DNA from: Alitta virens
Lineage: Eukaryota > Annelida > Polychaeta > Phyllodocida > Nereididae
Direction: 5' to 3'
Assembly (NCBI GenBank): GCA_932294295.1
Contig: OW028575.1
Coordinates: forward strand, 16,124,058 to 16,188,057
Length of the DNA stretch: 64,000 nt
Shown here one piece after another: positions 45,101 through 53,101 of the stretch. Position numbers and translations under genes: made by a program. A model generated the notes under the pieces. It ran no database searches. It was not told the origin of the DNA and saw only the letters and a list, made by a program, of their open reading frames with translations. Each line of letters starts with the position of its first letter. Within the stretch, counting starts at the first letter, position 1.

Positions 45101-48100
45101 TTGTATACAAGTTTCATATATAAAAATGTACTATTGCGGTTGGTGATTATTATAAATGATGTACGAGTCTATAAAAAAAATGCACCAATTATTGCTTATA
45201 TTACAAACTCTATAATTGGTGGTTTTTTTTTTCAATCAATACATCCAGATATGTTATTACAGCTAACAGCTGAAAGAGCCCTACACAAAGATTTTCAGTG
45301 GAGGAATTAAACTAATCAGTCCTTGGTTAATTAAGCAAACATTTCAGGTTTTGAGTCCATTAGATACAGTTGATTCATAGAATCATACTAGTGGCTACTT
45401 TCAATTATTGAGTAAAAGTATTGGATAGTTCACCTGACACATAATAACCAGAACCGAATATTAATAACTAGAAAGTAGAAACATATTGAGCTAACAGTCA
45501 GGCTTATCACCAGAACAGCTCTGAAATTGACACTAGACAGTCGGGACATCTTGTTTTAATCAATCAAATATGAGCATTTAAGCTAATTATGAAACTACCA
45601 CAATATTTATGTACTCTGGGTCATTATTCATGCGATTCTGACAGATTTTGTTGCTGTGAATCCATTCGAGGTAAAATGCTACCATTCTAAACCACTTGTA
45701 AACTTTAGTAAAATTTGAATAGAGCACACAAATGCTATTAAATGCAGTTCTAGGCCATTGCACCCCTAAGGCAGCTTTATGTTGGCCTGTGGTACATGTA
45801 TATATTATTGCATGGAGGGCATGGGAATGTCACATGATGTAAAGCCGGGTGCTACAGACCTTCCATTGACCTCGTGTCATTGCCATGGTGACATCACAAT
45901 CAATGAGATCGAAGGCTGTCATTGCCAGCCTGGGCAGTATACTCATGTGCCACCCAGCATCAAATGGGCATGACCCAATAACCCACTGCACTTATGCACT
46001 TACTATCATTTATGGAAATAAGTACTACGTACATGATTAATATGTTATCGTCTCTCATCATAAAACACTTCCTTTTAATTCTTGTATTTTACAACCATGT
46101 TGGTTGACTGTACAGCATACAATGCCATACATATTGTGCATCAACACTAACCAATCAATCGATTGTAAAGTAAGCGATCAATTTGAAAAGCGTAGTTAAC
46201 CTTTCAATCAACTGTCTAACTAGAGAATTTTCAGCTCAAAAATTGGTATGCCATTCCTCCCTTTGCAGCATGCAGCCAATCATAGTTGAAGACACTCCCA
46301 GATTTCTAGACAGAATTTCCCAACAAAGAAATTCAGGTAGAAGTCTGAACATTTGTTTCGTGATCAACAATAAGCCCCGGATAAATTATATTCTTAACTC
46401 TGTCAAAGGATGAACACAGCTTTAAGCAAAAATGAAAGTTTACATGAATTAAATCATTTCCAGCAAACACACAATATATAATTATATTTCAGTCGAGGTC
46501 TTGTTTCCTGTGTCACCTCAGTTCCTCTTTTTTCAGTGTTTCCATGGGAATGTGAACATAGCAACCTTTGCATAGATTTCACTTGCATGGTTGGCATATT
46601 TGTGGTCGCCAAGATCTGGCTAAGTGCAAAGCAGGGCTGTATACAAAGTTCGGGCTGAATAGCACAAGATAGTTGTTTAAGATTTAACATTCAGTCGAAT
46701 GACTAATCTAACTGTATCAGGTTTAATATTCAATATCCAGTTTATCACTAATAGCATGCGTTATTACTATGTTCTGCATTTTTAATGACAGAACAGTCTC
46801 CATGGTTCATTGATTAGGAGCATTGAGTCCATGCACACGTGTGGTCACAGCTGGTGATTCCAAACAGGGGAAATCCCAGGTTATCCCTATCTTATGTGTG
46901 TGTTACATGTATAAATTCACACACAACATGACTTGTGTATCTCTCAAGGCCGTCAATGGGCTTTAGTTGTAAGAAATAGAAGAATAGAACTAGCACAGAT
47001 ATCCAGCAGCCTGGCAGCAGGTCATGTGTGATGTCATGTGCTGCCACACGGCAGTATGTCAAAGGTCACAGGGGTGGACTTCCCAACCCTGCAGGGTGCT
47101 GACCCATGGAGTCTCTAGTGACTCCATGGCTGACCTCATATCTAGATACTAATTGGTCTTATTGTCCACATTGCGATTGTCCACATCCAACAAATTATTT
47201 AGTAAACTAGATGACCATGGATTATGGTTAAGGAGCTTACTGACCATGGAAGCTGGAACCACCAGAACGTGTCTCCATGAAAGATATGACAACATGAGGT
47301 TCAACTGTATATAAAGTCAAACCAAATGTCTTTTTTTGGGAAATGTGAGTTCTGAAGACAACACCTCGACTGACCCAAGACCTGCAAACTCCACAACATC
47401 CAATGTTATGATTTGTCATTAAGTCTAGTCACTTCATATGACTTTGGGTAAAAATACCGACAAATCTTAGAACAAGACCATTCAAAGGTAGGAGACTGGT
47501 TGCAGAGACAGGGTGAGGTCTTGGGACATCCCTTTGAGGTACATTACATAATCCCTTCTCAGAGATATAAGAATGTGAGTCTGTGACCTCCCTCCTCCAT
47601 CTTCTATCATGGGGGTTTCTTTACTCACACATGTGGAATGCATCAACACAAGTGTGGGAACATTCACCAGTTATTGTGCCTCTTTTCTTTGTATATCCAA
47701 TTTTAATGCATCCCAGGCATGACTTCCATAGCTGGTATTGGGTTCATAATTCTCAACAGTGAATTCAGACTGATGTGTGTATTGTTTTGTGTGACCTTAA
47801 CTGTACCTGATGTACAATTGTGATTACAAAAATGTACACCTAGATTTTTAGACTCTTCACCCTTCAGAATCTCACAATATAAATAGTCTACTATATAGCA
47901 GAACAAAAATGTCAAAAGTAAACAAACAGTGCAATAAAAGAAAAATCCAAAAAGCACAACAACTGACAAACCATTTAAAGCCAAACTCTGATACAGTAAT
48001 TCAAAGCTGCAAAACTGTGAGAATGCATAAAATAACACACAAAAGAGTTAATCCAGTTTAGCATGCATTAGAAATGAACTGGGGGAGTTCTTACCTGGTG

Positions 48101-48392
48101 TAGAATCTGAGGGTTGTAAGCCAAGCTGCCCTGAAACTGTTGGTAAAAATAACAATCCAAGTAAAAACACTGTCCTAGCAAGAGAGCAGTTCACTCTATC
48201 CCCCACAGTTAGGGGTTTGTGTCTATGGGGTGTAATCCTACAACAAGTAGGTGATATCATCCCTCTGGGTTGAGTGTTGACATTTAAATGTCCAGTGCAT
48301 TGACAGGGGGACGGGGCCAACGAAGCCACATTCCCAGATCCACTTTCATTCCTCTGCCGTGTGGAACAAGTAAAAGCAACGGAACACTCCAT
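39..48392 (-). CDS. sdk: Sidekick (SDK) adhesion protein, 5' half, 13 coding exons
   Basis: Sidekicks are single-pass membrane proteins that mediate homophilic cell adhesion, at synapses in vertebrates and at tricellular junctions in flies. Thirteen exons read on the minus strand join in frame with GT-AG sites and give about 1028 residues: signal peptide (about 70-87), Ig1 (100-189), Ig2 (190-290), Ig3 (291-403), Ig4 (404-496), Ig5 (497 to about 600), Ig6 (to 684), FN3-1 (685-787), FN3-2 (788 to about 890), FN3-3 (to 995) and the start of FN3-4. Sidekick hallmarks include ECVANAR in Ig3, FDGNSPIRK in FN3-1, YINGINQGYK in FN3-3 and FTEYRITILCFTSKGEGPR after it. Family members have 6 Ig and 13 FN3 domains, a membrane segment and a PDZ-binding tail, so roughly half the protein lies beyond the left edge. 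No frameshift or stop was found. The family call is very secure; SDK1 versus SDK2 orthology is not decided. Confidence 0.95.
274..475 (-). CDS. sdk: SDK exon 12: FN3 domain 3, C-terminal part
   Basis: It encodes VEATRVNTPEPEVIM, then LRKFTEYRITILCFTSKGEG and EVKTMEDG. The CFTSKGEGPR motif corresponds to CFTTPGDGPR of vertebrate Sidekicks as recalled. Phase is 0 in and 1 out; donor GTAAGG at 268-273. Confidence 0.95.
561..982 (-). CDS. sdk: SDK exon 11: FN3 domain 2 and first part of FN3-3
   Basis: FN3-2 contains IIIQWQQPDEDKWNGPLKGY and YEISVAAYNSKGVGVFS. FN3-3 begins at PTQPPRDLTGRAVSSTS and reaches YINGINQGYK, where the exon ends in phase 0 before GTATGA (555-560). Confidence 0.95.
1246..1554 (-). 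CDS. sdk: SDK exon 10: fibronectin III domain 1
   Basis: It encodes a full FN3 domain with VDVQWQPGFDGNSPIRKF, YTVQGLQPARQYVFRVSAVN and the terminal VEMPQQ. The FDGNSPI and VNDVGEGQ stretches match Sidekick FN3-1. Phase 1 at both ends; donor GTAAGT at 1240-1245. Confidence 0.95.
1746..2192 (-). CDS. sdk: SDK exon 9: Ig5 C-terminal half plus all of Ig6
   Basis: This is the largest exon here (447 nt). The first part closes Ig5 (DVTDSGKYVCNATNSKGNT). The second is Ig6, with Cys in HMILCKAAVDP, Trp in AIWSWFQN and GNYTCKITSSAGDD. The linker TRITNPPQDASVIKG is a Sidekick signature. Both ends are phase 1; donor GTGAGT at 1740-1745. Confidence 0.95.
2193..2496 (-). other. SDK intron 8
   Basis: Intron of 304 bp splitting Ig5. 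Nothing notable was seen inside. Confidence 0.85.
2497..2613 (-). CDS. sdk: SDK exon 8: Ig domain 5, N-terminal half
   Basis: It encodes SPPEIIDSPSNKTAIAGDA, B-strand Cys in VQLKCAVTGAPKPD and Trp in IVWYR. The acceptor is TTCAG (2614-2615) and the donor GTGTGT (2491-2496), a weaker but acceptable site. Phase 1 at both ends. It was found by bridging exons 7 and 9, and the joint reads WYRVTSQG. Confidence 0.9.
2718..2845 (-). CDS. sdk: SDK exon 7: Ig domain 4, C-terminal half
   Basis: It encodes GRLTITAVTPLDSGVYQCFV with the F-strand Cys and the motif NNNAGEINAATWLRVV. Phase is 2 in and 1 out; donor GTGAGT at 2712-2717. Confidence 0.93.
3037..3187 (-). CDS. sdk: SDK exon 6: Ig domain 4, N-terminal half
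   Basis: It encodes VKPSFATPPPAELVKDYGSD, the B-strand Cys in VEIPCQAVGTPGP and the core Trp in VEWYYNT. It ends in phase 2 inside an Arg codon before donor GTTAGT (3031-3036). It joins exon 7 to give DSRLKVSNTG. Confidence 0.93.
3188..3496 (-). other. SDK intron 5
   Basis: AT-rich intron of 309 bp between the Ig3 and Ig4 exons. No coding or repeat structure was recognised. Confidence 0.85.
3497..3720 (-). CDS. sdk: SDK exon 5: Ig domain 3, C-terminal half
   Basis: It completes Ig3 with Trp in INWYRLTSS, LTIKLPVTTDTGQYECEA with the F-strand Cys, and TANLTVLG. The acceptor is TTTGCAG at 3721-3722 and the donor GTAGGT at 3491-3496. Phase is 2 in and 1 out. Confidence 0.93.
3922..4016. repeat. 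degenerate GTGACA hexamer cluster
   Basis: GTGACA or close variants occur about ten times in some 95 bp (for example GTGACAAAGTGA, GTGACAGACC, GTGACAACGTCAC, GTGACAGTGTGACAAAGTGA). Spacing is irregular, so this is a decayed simple or minisatellite repeat rather than an exact tandem array. Confidence 0.6.
4283..4343. repeat. perfect 19-bp tandem repeat, 3 copies
   Basis: The unit CAAATTAAGTAACTACTAC repeats exactly at 4283, 4302 and 4321, with a partial fourth copy (CAAAT). Confidence 0.9.
4820..4885 (-). repeat. SINE-tail-like repeat fragment
   Basis: About 55-60 bp match the tail region of the SINE near 62905-62960: both contain CCATGT-ACACA, then GGGTCTTT, then TTGCCTCAGCATAGACACC. No tRNA-like head follows, so this copy looks 5'-truncated. 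Strand is assigned by analogy with the other copy. Confidence 0.5.
8153..8172. repeat. poly-C tract (20 bp)
   Basis: An uninterrupted run of 20 C in an otherwise AT-rich intron. Its length may be uncertain because of assembly or polymerase slippage. Confidence 0.9.
11407..11521 (-). CDS. sdk: SDK exon 4: Ig domain 3, N-terminal half
   Basis: It encodes the A to C strands of Ig3, including EIPPSIVVPPSNTVA and VTLECVANAR, a stretch strongly conserved in Sidekicks. It enters in phase 1 and leaves in phase 2 within the Arg codon (CG before GTAAGT at 11401-11406). It is too short to stand out as an open frame and was found from splice sites and family similarity. Confidence 0.92.
11522..13058 (-). 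other. SDK intron 3 (1.5 kb)
   Basis: AT-rich intron between the Ig2 and Ig3 exons. It contains a short CATGGACTCCATG palindrome at 12005-12017. The overlapping short frames near 12.3-12.8 kb are unconvincing. Confidence 0.8.
13059..13361 (-). CDS. sdk: SDK exon 3: Ig domain 2 (no disulfide)
   Basis: This is the second Ig-like domain, recognised by IHWFEFGSDRTNAIPAE and YHITLRNQLVIL, which align with the second Ig of vertebrate Sidekicks as I recall them. Both cysteine positions are replaced (AHVINLPP and MYQVRAQN). The exon is phase 1 at both ends, with donor GTGAGT at 13053-13058. Confidence 0.93.
13505..13682 (-). repeat. tRNA-derived SINE, 5'-truncated head plus tail
   Basis: On the minus strand the head reads AGTGGTAGCGCG (box A-like, 13669-13680), then GGTTCAATTCC (box B, 13633-13643), the internal pol III promoter of a tRNA. 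A non-tRNA tail of about 120 bp follows, ending near GGACGTAAAGCCCTAATCC. The first bases of a tRNA acceptor arm are missing, so it is not a functional tRNA. Confidence 0.75.
14889..14913. repeat. short hairpin, GGAGACAAG arms
   Basis: GGAGACAAG and its exact complement CTTGTCTCC flank a short loop. It is preceded by CAT and shares GGAGACAAGAGTA with the 19263 hairpin. Confidence 0.7.
16399..16431. repeat. (CAGT)n microsatellite
   Basis: About eight uninterrupted copies of the tetramer CAGT. Confidence 0.95.
19263..19289. repeat. perfect hairpin, CCATGGAGAC arms
   Basis: CCATGGAGAC and GTCTCCATGG form exact 10-bp arms around an 8-nt loop. The left arm and loop (GGAGACAAGAGTA) match the 14889 copy, which suggests common origin. 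Confidence 0.75.
22143..22198. repeat. 18-bp tandem repeat, 3 copies
   Basis: The unit AAAATGCATCCAAATGAT occurs twice exactly, then a third time with one inserted A. Confidence 0.9.
25168..25240 (+). repeat. SINE head-like fragment
   Basis: CTGGGTGGTCTAGTGGCTAA resembles the box A region of the SINE at 62905-63125 (GGGTGGCCTAATGGTTAA), followed by a degenerate box B near GGTTCTCAGTTTGAGAC. Weakly supported. Confidence 0.4.
26258..26527 (-). CDS. sdk: SDK exon 2: Ig domain 1
   Basis: This exon encodes a complete Ig domain, with B-strand Cys in VLLCQATG, core Trp in YRWKKDGRF and F-strand Cys in GEYQCIASN. The acceptor is TGCAG at 26528 and the donor GTAAGT at 26252-26257. Both ends are phase 1, so skipping it would keep the frame. 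It lies alone between introns of 21.6 and 12.9 kb. Confidence 0.95.
26706..26745. repeat. imperfect CCATGG hairpin
   Basis: CCATGGAGGCAAAAG pairs imperfectly with CTCTTGTCCCCATGG across a short loop. It appears to be a diverged relative of the hairpins at 14889 and 19263. Confidence 0.6.
26930..26985 (+). mobile_element. 3' tail of a non-LTR retroelement (fragment)
   Basis: The stretch GACTGAAAATAAAGTTG followed by (TATTC)n-type repeats resembles the polyadenylation-like end plus pentamer microsatellite that terminates CR1-like elements. No reverse transcriptase remnant was seen beside it. Confidence 0.4.
29216..29243. repeat. CAG/CAA-rich trinucleotide stretch
   Basis: Interrupted CAGCAGCAACAGCAGCAAC-type run within SDK intron 1. 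No exon is supported around it. Confidence 0.7.
29472..30020 (-). mobile_element. CCGG-rich PIF/Harbinger-like MITE, truncated copy
   Basis: It starts with AGGGCCCTTCACAC after TTA (29469-29471), a candidate target site. Read in reverse it matches the element at 53102-53731 nearly throughout, with shared stretches such as GAACCGGATTTTACACGG and ATAACCGGTCTTTACACCGT. The far end is lost: homology stops near a 20-bp poly-C run (29996-30015), so one terminal inverted repeat is missing. Conserved open frames in both copies reflect sequence similarity, not coding. Confidence 0.75.
33838..33900. repeat. degenerate tandem repeat, GGACTGTTGATCAA-like
   Basis: About four diverged units of some 15-17 bp around GACTGTTGATCAAG. 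Confidence 0.6.
34514..34526. repeat. CATGGA-C-TCCATG palindrome
   Basis: A 13-bp palindrome with a single central base. The same 13-mer occurs at 12005-12017. Confidence 0.6.
36148..36244. repeat. alternating poly-G / poly-C / poly-G block
   Basis: G13 (36148-36160), C14 (36184-36197) and G16 (36229-36244) lie within 97 bp. The first two runs can pair as a hairpin, or the G runs could form quadruplexes. Run lengths may be affected by slippage. Confidence 0.85.
41462..41479. repeat. CATGGAG hairpin
   Basis: CATGGAG, loop CCAC, CTCCATG: exact 7-bp arms. Confidence 0.6.
42714..42744. repeat. perfect 12-bp-arm hairpin, CATGGAGTCATT
   Basis: CATGGAGTCATT and AATGACTCCATG flank the 7-nt loop TAAATAT. 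This is the longest exact arm of the dispersed CATGGA hairpins. Confidence 0.75.
43506..43530 (-). CDS. possible alternative SDK first exon (speculative)
   Basis: On the minus strand ATG at 43530 opens MKKHLLIK and runs to a consensus donor GTGAGT (43500-43505) in phase 1, the phase needed to join SDK exon 2. A TATATATA box lies at 43611-43618, about 80 nt upstream of the ATG. The short peptide is not a signal sequence, so a functional secreted product is doubtful. It may be chance. Confidence 0.2.
47104..47129. repeat. perfect hairpin, CCATGGAGTC arms
   Basis: CCATGGAGTC, loop TCTAGT, GACTCCATGG. The segment TCTCTAGTGACTCCATGG also occurs near 30024-30041, beside the truncated MITE. Confidence 0.75.
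48095..48392 (-). CDS. sdk: SDK exon 1: leader and signal peptide
   Basis: The first in-frame ATG is at 48392, with an in-frame TGA four codons upstream. The hydrophobic core LARTVFLLGLLFLPTVSG (about residues 70-87) looks like a signal peptide but sits far from this start. A second in-frame Met at residue 45 would give a more usual leader, so the true start is uncertain. The exon ends in phase 1 at CCAG before GTAAGA and joins exon 2 to make ...STPGNPPTV. Confidence 0.8.
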
Positions 48393-48689
48393 AATGCGTT
48401 CACTTCAGTCACAGGTAATCCAAAGAGACGATCAATTGCACACAACTTCAGGTATTAAAGATCCGGCTGGTGACAAAGAGAAAAGTTTGAAGTCACAGTC
48501 ATGCATGGCTTCACTCCAGTCGCCATGTTTTGAGACCAGACATGATCAACGCGATACTTCGGAGGGCTTTCTTCAGGCTACAAAAATCTTGATTTCTTAC
48601 ATGATGTATACAAATAGTAGAACAAGACGTCTAGTATGCTCACTGTAACAGACCAGACATGTCCACAGCTCCCCTGGAGTTTTACAAGC

Positions 48690-48810
48690 CAATTTCCACT
48701 CCTTCTCCGCGCAGCTTTCTCTTCTCTCGCACCTGACTTTCTGCGCTTGGCCCAGTTTGAAAACTCCAAGACCACGTGACTAGCAGCTGAGCACTCATTG
48801 GACAATCATT
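48690..48810 (-). promoter_or_regulatory. putative SDK proximal promoter
   Basis: Reading on the minus strand, a CCAAT box (ATTGG at 48797-48801 on plus) is followed by an E-box CACGTG at 48773-48778 and then a GC-richer stretch up to about 48700, some 300 nt upstream of the first ATG. The base composition contrasts with the AT-rich surroundings. The transcription start is inferred, not seen. Confidence 0.4.
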
Positions 48811-49850
48811 TCGAAACTAGGTCATCAAGAGCGAAACATGCTTCAGGTGAGCGCCCTTGATCATTGCAATGTATTTTCATAATTTCAGGATAAAGTAATA
48901 TGTTTTATTAGTAGATAAAAACTGGCTACACCAGTACCTCAGTCCTCACAGGGAAAACAAGTACTCCGCCTAAAGTAATATCTTACGCGCATAGATATAG
49001 AATCTACTATTACATTGTACATGCCATAAACATGGGTTGGCAAAACAAAATTTTTACCTAGATTTTATGTTTCTTTTTTTTTTGCGGAAAGTGTAGCAAA
49101 TCCAATATTACTATTATATAGTTAAATACAAAATGTTCCGGTTTGAGCTGGTAATATGCAAAACTTCAAACTACCCGTAATTTTTCCTGATATTGGGTAA
49201 ACATACAAGTGCAATGATATATATATAAGTTAGATTTGTAAAGTCAAACTGTGCATGGATTTGCTATTACCGCTAAGTGGGGCTTTAGCAGGCGGGGACG
49301 GGGTGACTTTAGCTGAATTTCACGAATGAGATTTTCTATGAGTTTTAAGCATAAGGCATGCATCTAAAATTCAAGGTTATTCAGCATTGCCAAATTTGGT
49401 CTTCCAAAAAATAGGTTTCACTCCTGTAAGTGAGCAATTAACACTAAGTGATTTAGTTTTTGTCAAGCAATGAATGCTGAAATGAGCACTTTTTAAACTG
49501 TACTTAATCCAGAACTTCAGCAGAAGCTGCCAGCGTGCAGACAAAATTTGTGTAGAAGTCTTCTGTTCACGGTTTTCAAGTCTTTGTAGGGTTTAGTGCA
49601 GTCTAGCGGACCCAAATTTATGCCTGTATTTGGCGTCCATGAAATATAAATATATCATTATTATGAGCCAGTTCTGAAGTTCTATCACAATAATATATGA
49701 CTTAAGCCTATTTTTGTAGGTTAGTGGGGGTTTGGGGGTGGCAGCCCTCAAGAAAAAGAAACAAACTGCGCTCTTACCTCACTAAATAGGGTCATTAATT
49801 TGAGTCTGATATACTGCACTTTTTGACCCAATGTCCGGTTTTGTCCATTT
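48811..49850. other. intergenic DNA upstream of SDK
   Basis: AT-rich sequence with no convincing coding exon. A short GT/GGGGGTTTGGGGG stretch near 49718-49740 is the only compositional feature. Confidence 0.6.
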
Positions 49851-52625
49851 TTAGTCTTTTGTTGCCGAACTCCCGAATTCCACATTTTCAGCCTTTCCAT
49901 TAAACATCAATTCAGACTCTTTCTGGAACTGGAAATGTCGGGAAAATGGTGACGTCACTTAGCAACCAAGGCTGCATTCAGCCTCGTTGAGTTTCATTAA
50001 AAGGCCCTGGCAACAATGGTGTGAATGGTTGCTAAGGAGCTTTGACTTGCAATCATGGTTGTTAGGGAGGTCATGTGACCCACTGGCTGTTAGTTGCTAC
50101 ATCCATTCAGCCTCCTTCTGGCTTTGAATTTTCCAGTTATTGGGGACTGACCAAGGTCTGACTTGTTGAGTCTCATTCCGTCTCAAGTAAGGAGACAGGT
50201 CGGGTCTGTCAATCGGAAAGTGACGTCACAATGTTTGGATCCTAGATATCAGCCAATCAGATCACAGAACTTTCTCAGTGTTATTCACTCAGGGAACCAG
50301 AGAGGACCAAGCTATTGAAATTTTATGGGCAATCTGCCACCAGGGTAAATCTTTGTTGCATATGATTTTTCATACTACCACTACAATTGGACCTAGTTTA
50401 TATTTATTTATTTTTGGTAATTTAATTATTGGGTAGAGCAATGAGCAGCAATGTAATGCCCATAGCTGTCTGGAAATTTGTTTTTGAAAATAGGATGAAA
50501 AATGAAAATAATTATAAAAGGCTTTAGTAATGTAATTGTCAAGTCGCATTTAACTTAAAAGTGCAACAATATGAAGGTAAATTGTTAATGTACCAGCTCT
50601 GAGTGGTCTGAGACAATTGATTTTATTGTCTGGAGCAGAATGATTAGCCTGAGAGGTAACTGGTTCAATGACCAGTAGCCGATGCATGGATCCAACCCTG
50701 TAAGCTCTGCCCCCTTTGTCCAGTACTTTTTAATTTGATTTGAGGGATCCTACATGCATTTATAAAAACCAAATGTTGCCACTGCATGCCCCTATTCAGT
50801 CAAGAGTTCAAAAAGATCACTTTTGCTCTGTGAGGTCATGTGACCTGCCATTAAGCCTCATTGTGAGTTTCATTCAAGAGTCTTAATTCTACTTGCATGC
50901 ATGGTCATTAGGGGGGGTCAGCCTCTTTCTGGTTTTTATTTTAATTTATAACGGAAAATAAAACAACAAATTTAGGTTCAGGAAGGAAACCAAACCTTAG
51001 CTCCCTTGAGAAATACGTGTAAAAGGTACTGGCTAAGCGGGAAGGATATAGAAGGATTATCCAGGGAGGAGATAGCGTTTTAAATAGAACAGAACCAAGA
51101 TGGCTGCCGGCTAGATAATGTCCTTGTCGAATTAAATTTATATAAAAAAAATTCCGTTGGGTCAAACAATTAATTTTTGTTTTGGGGGGGGGGGGGGAGG
51201 GGGGGAGGGATTCTAAAATGTTGTGCAATTCAGGCAAGTAAAGAACTGAACATAACAAGGATTTTCTGAACCAATGTTCGATTTTTGTTACTTTTTAGTC
51301 TTTTGTTGCCCAACTCCTGAATTCCACAGGTTCTACCATAAAAATGTAATGAAAAATTATTATCTCTTACACAATTTAAAACAAACAAAGCATGTAATTT
51401 TGGCCTTTCCCAGTCCATAAAACAGCAATTCAGCCTCTTTCTGGAACTGGAAATGGCAGGAAAATGGTGACGTCACTTAGCAACCAAGGTTGGTGAGGTC
51501 ATGTGACCTGCCATTCAGCCTCATTCTGAGTTTCATTTATAAAAGGCCCTGCAACAATGGTGTGGCTAAGGAGCTTTGACTTGCAATCATGGTTGTTAGG
51601 GAAGTCATGTGACCCACAGGCAGTTGCTACATCCATTCAGCCTCTTTCTGGTTTTGAATTTTCCAGTTATTGGGGACTGACTAAGCTCTGACTTGTTCCC
51701 GTCTTAAGTAAGGAGACAGGTCGGTTATGTCAATCGGAAAGTGACGTCACAATGTTTGGATGCTAGATATCAGCCAATCAGATTACAGAACTCGCCAGAC
51801 CCAACCTGAGTGATATTCACTCAGGGAACCAGACAGGACCAAGCTATTGAAATATTTTGGGCAATCTGCCACCAGGGTAAATCTTTAATACACTGTTACA
51901 CAATGAATGATTTTGCATACTACCACTACAATTGGACCTAATGTAATGCCCATAGCTGTCTGGAAAAACTAGATTTTGAAAATAGGATGAAAAATGAAAA
52001 TAACTATCAAAGGCTTTAGTAATGTAATTGTCAAGTCGCATTTAACTTAAAAGTGCAACAACATGAAGGTAAATTGTTAATGTACCAGCTCTGAGTGGTC
52101 TGAGACAATGCTTGCTTGGTGGACAGGACACAGTATAAATGATTTGATCGTCTGGAGCAGAATGATTAGCCTGAGAGGTAAATGGTTCAATGACCAGTAG
52201 CCGATGCATGGATCCAACCCTGTAAGCTCTGCCCCCTTTGTCCAGAATTTTTTTAATTTGATTTGAGGGATCCTTCAATACATGCATTTGTATAAAAACC
52301 AAATGTTGCCATTGCCCCTATTTAGTCAGAGTTCAAAAAGATCACTTTTGCTCTGTGAGGTCATGTGACCTGCCATTCAGCCTCATTGTGAGTTTCATTC
52401 AAGAGTCTTAATTCTACTTGCAAGCATGGTCATTAGGGGGGGTCAGCCTCTTTCTGGTTTTAAATTTAATTTATAACGGAAAATAAAACAACAAATTTAG
52501 GTTTATTAAGTAAACCGGACCTTAGCTCCCTTGAGAAATGCGCGTAGAAGGTCCTGGCTAAGCGGGAAGGATATAAAAGGATTATCCAGGGAGGAGATAG
52601 CGTTTTACATAACAAAGATGGCTGC
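49850..52625. repeat. direct duplication of a ~1.3-kb unit (two copies)
   Basis: Copy A (about 49855-51115) and copy B (about 51297-52625) align in order over their length, from TTTTGTTGCC-AACTCC to AAGATGGCTGCCG. Shared blocks include TTTCTGGAACTGGAAATG, GTCAAGTCGCATTTAACTTA, CAGTAGCCGATGCATGGATC and GATTATCCAGGGAGGAGATA. Each copy carries TGACGTCA twice (49950, 50221; 51468, 51742) and GGTCATGTGACC or a close variant (50069, 50834; 51497, 52359). Copy B has extra inserted bases and copy A an extra AT-rich stretch. About 184 bp with a G run (51184-51197) separates them. No coding capacity was seen. Confidence 0.85.
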
Positions 52626-53098
52626 CGCTATTAATTTATATGATGATGAGGCATTTTTATGAGTCAGAATTTGCTGTGGAATGGGTTTCTGTCAATTAAA
52701 AATTAAACTAATATTAACAGAACAACATTGTTGCTGTTATTAATCAGGGTTGGGTAATATCACATTTGCATTTTGCATTTACATGTTTTTGTTCAAATCA
52801 TGTGCACTTGTATTTGTATTGCAAACATTTGCATTGCATTCACTTTTGTATGCTGAAATACCAATGTAGCCCATGAGTGTCACCTCACTCATAAACTCAA
52901 GTTCAATTACTCAATGATTTACAGGAGCTCCTTGGAGTATACTAGTGCTACTTTACATCTAGAACTAGAAACAAATAAGTGCAACAGGTGGCATCATAGT
53001 ATGGCACAGGGGCTCCGCCTTGTGTGCATGCTTCTACCTACTTCCTCTATCCACAATGCTTTACGAGAATCGAACCAAAGGATTGGCTAGGACCTGCC
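52626..53098. other. intergenic DNA between the duplication and the MITE
   Basis: AT-rich sequence with repeated TTTGCATT-like words (52768-52850). No gene was recognised. Confidence 0.6.
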
Positions 53099-53101
53099 TA
53101 A

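Larger units (their letters stand above)
26528..48094 (-). other. SDK intron 1 (21.6 kb)
   Basis: The first intron separates the signal peptide from Ig1. Contents seen: a CATGG hairpin (26706-26745), a non-LTR retroelement-like tail (about 26930-26985), a CAG-rich stretch (29216-29243), a truncated CCGG-rich MITE (29472-30020), short tandem repeats (28855-28905, 33840-33900), a G/C-run block (36148-36244), more hairpins (34514, 41462, 42714, 47104) and a possible alternative first exon (43506-43530). No nested gene was supported. Confidence 0.75.

Noticed and set aside
47703..48038. 111-codon minus-strand frame just downstream of SDK exon 1
   Set aside because: Hydrophobic but with no signature. 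It lies inside intron 1 after the exon 1 donor, and its composition is that of AT-rich intron DNA.
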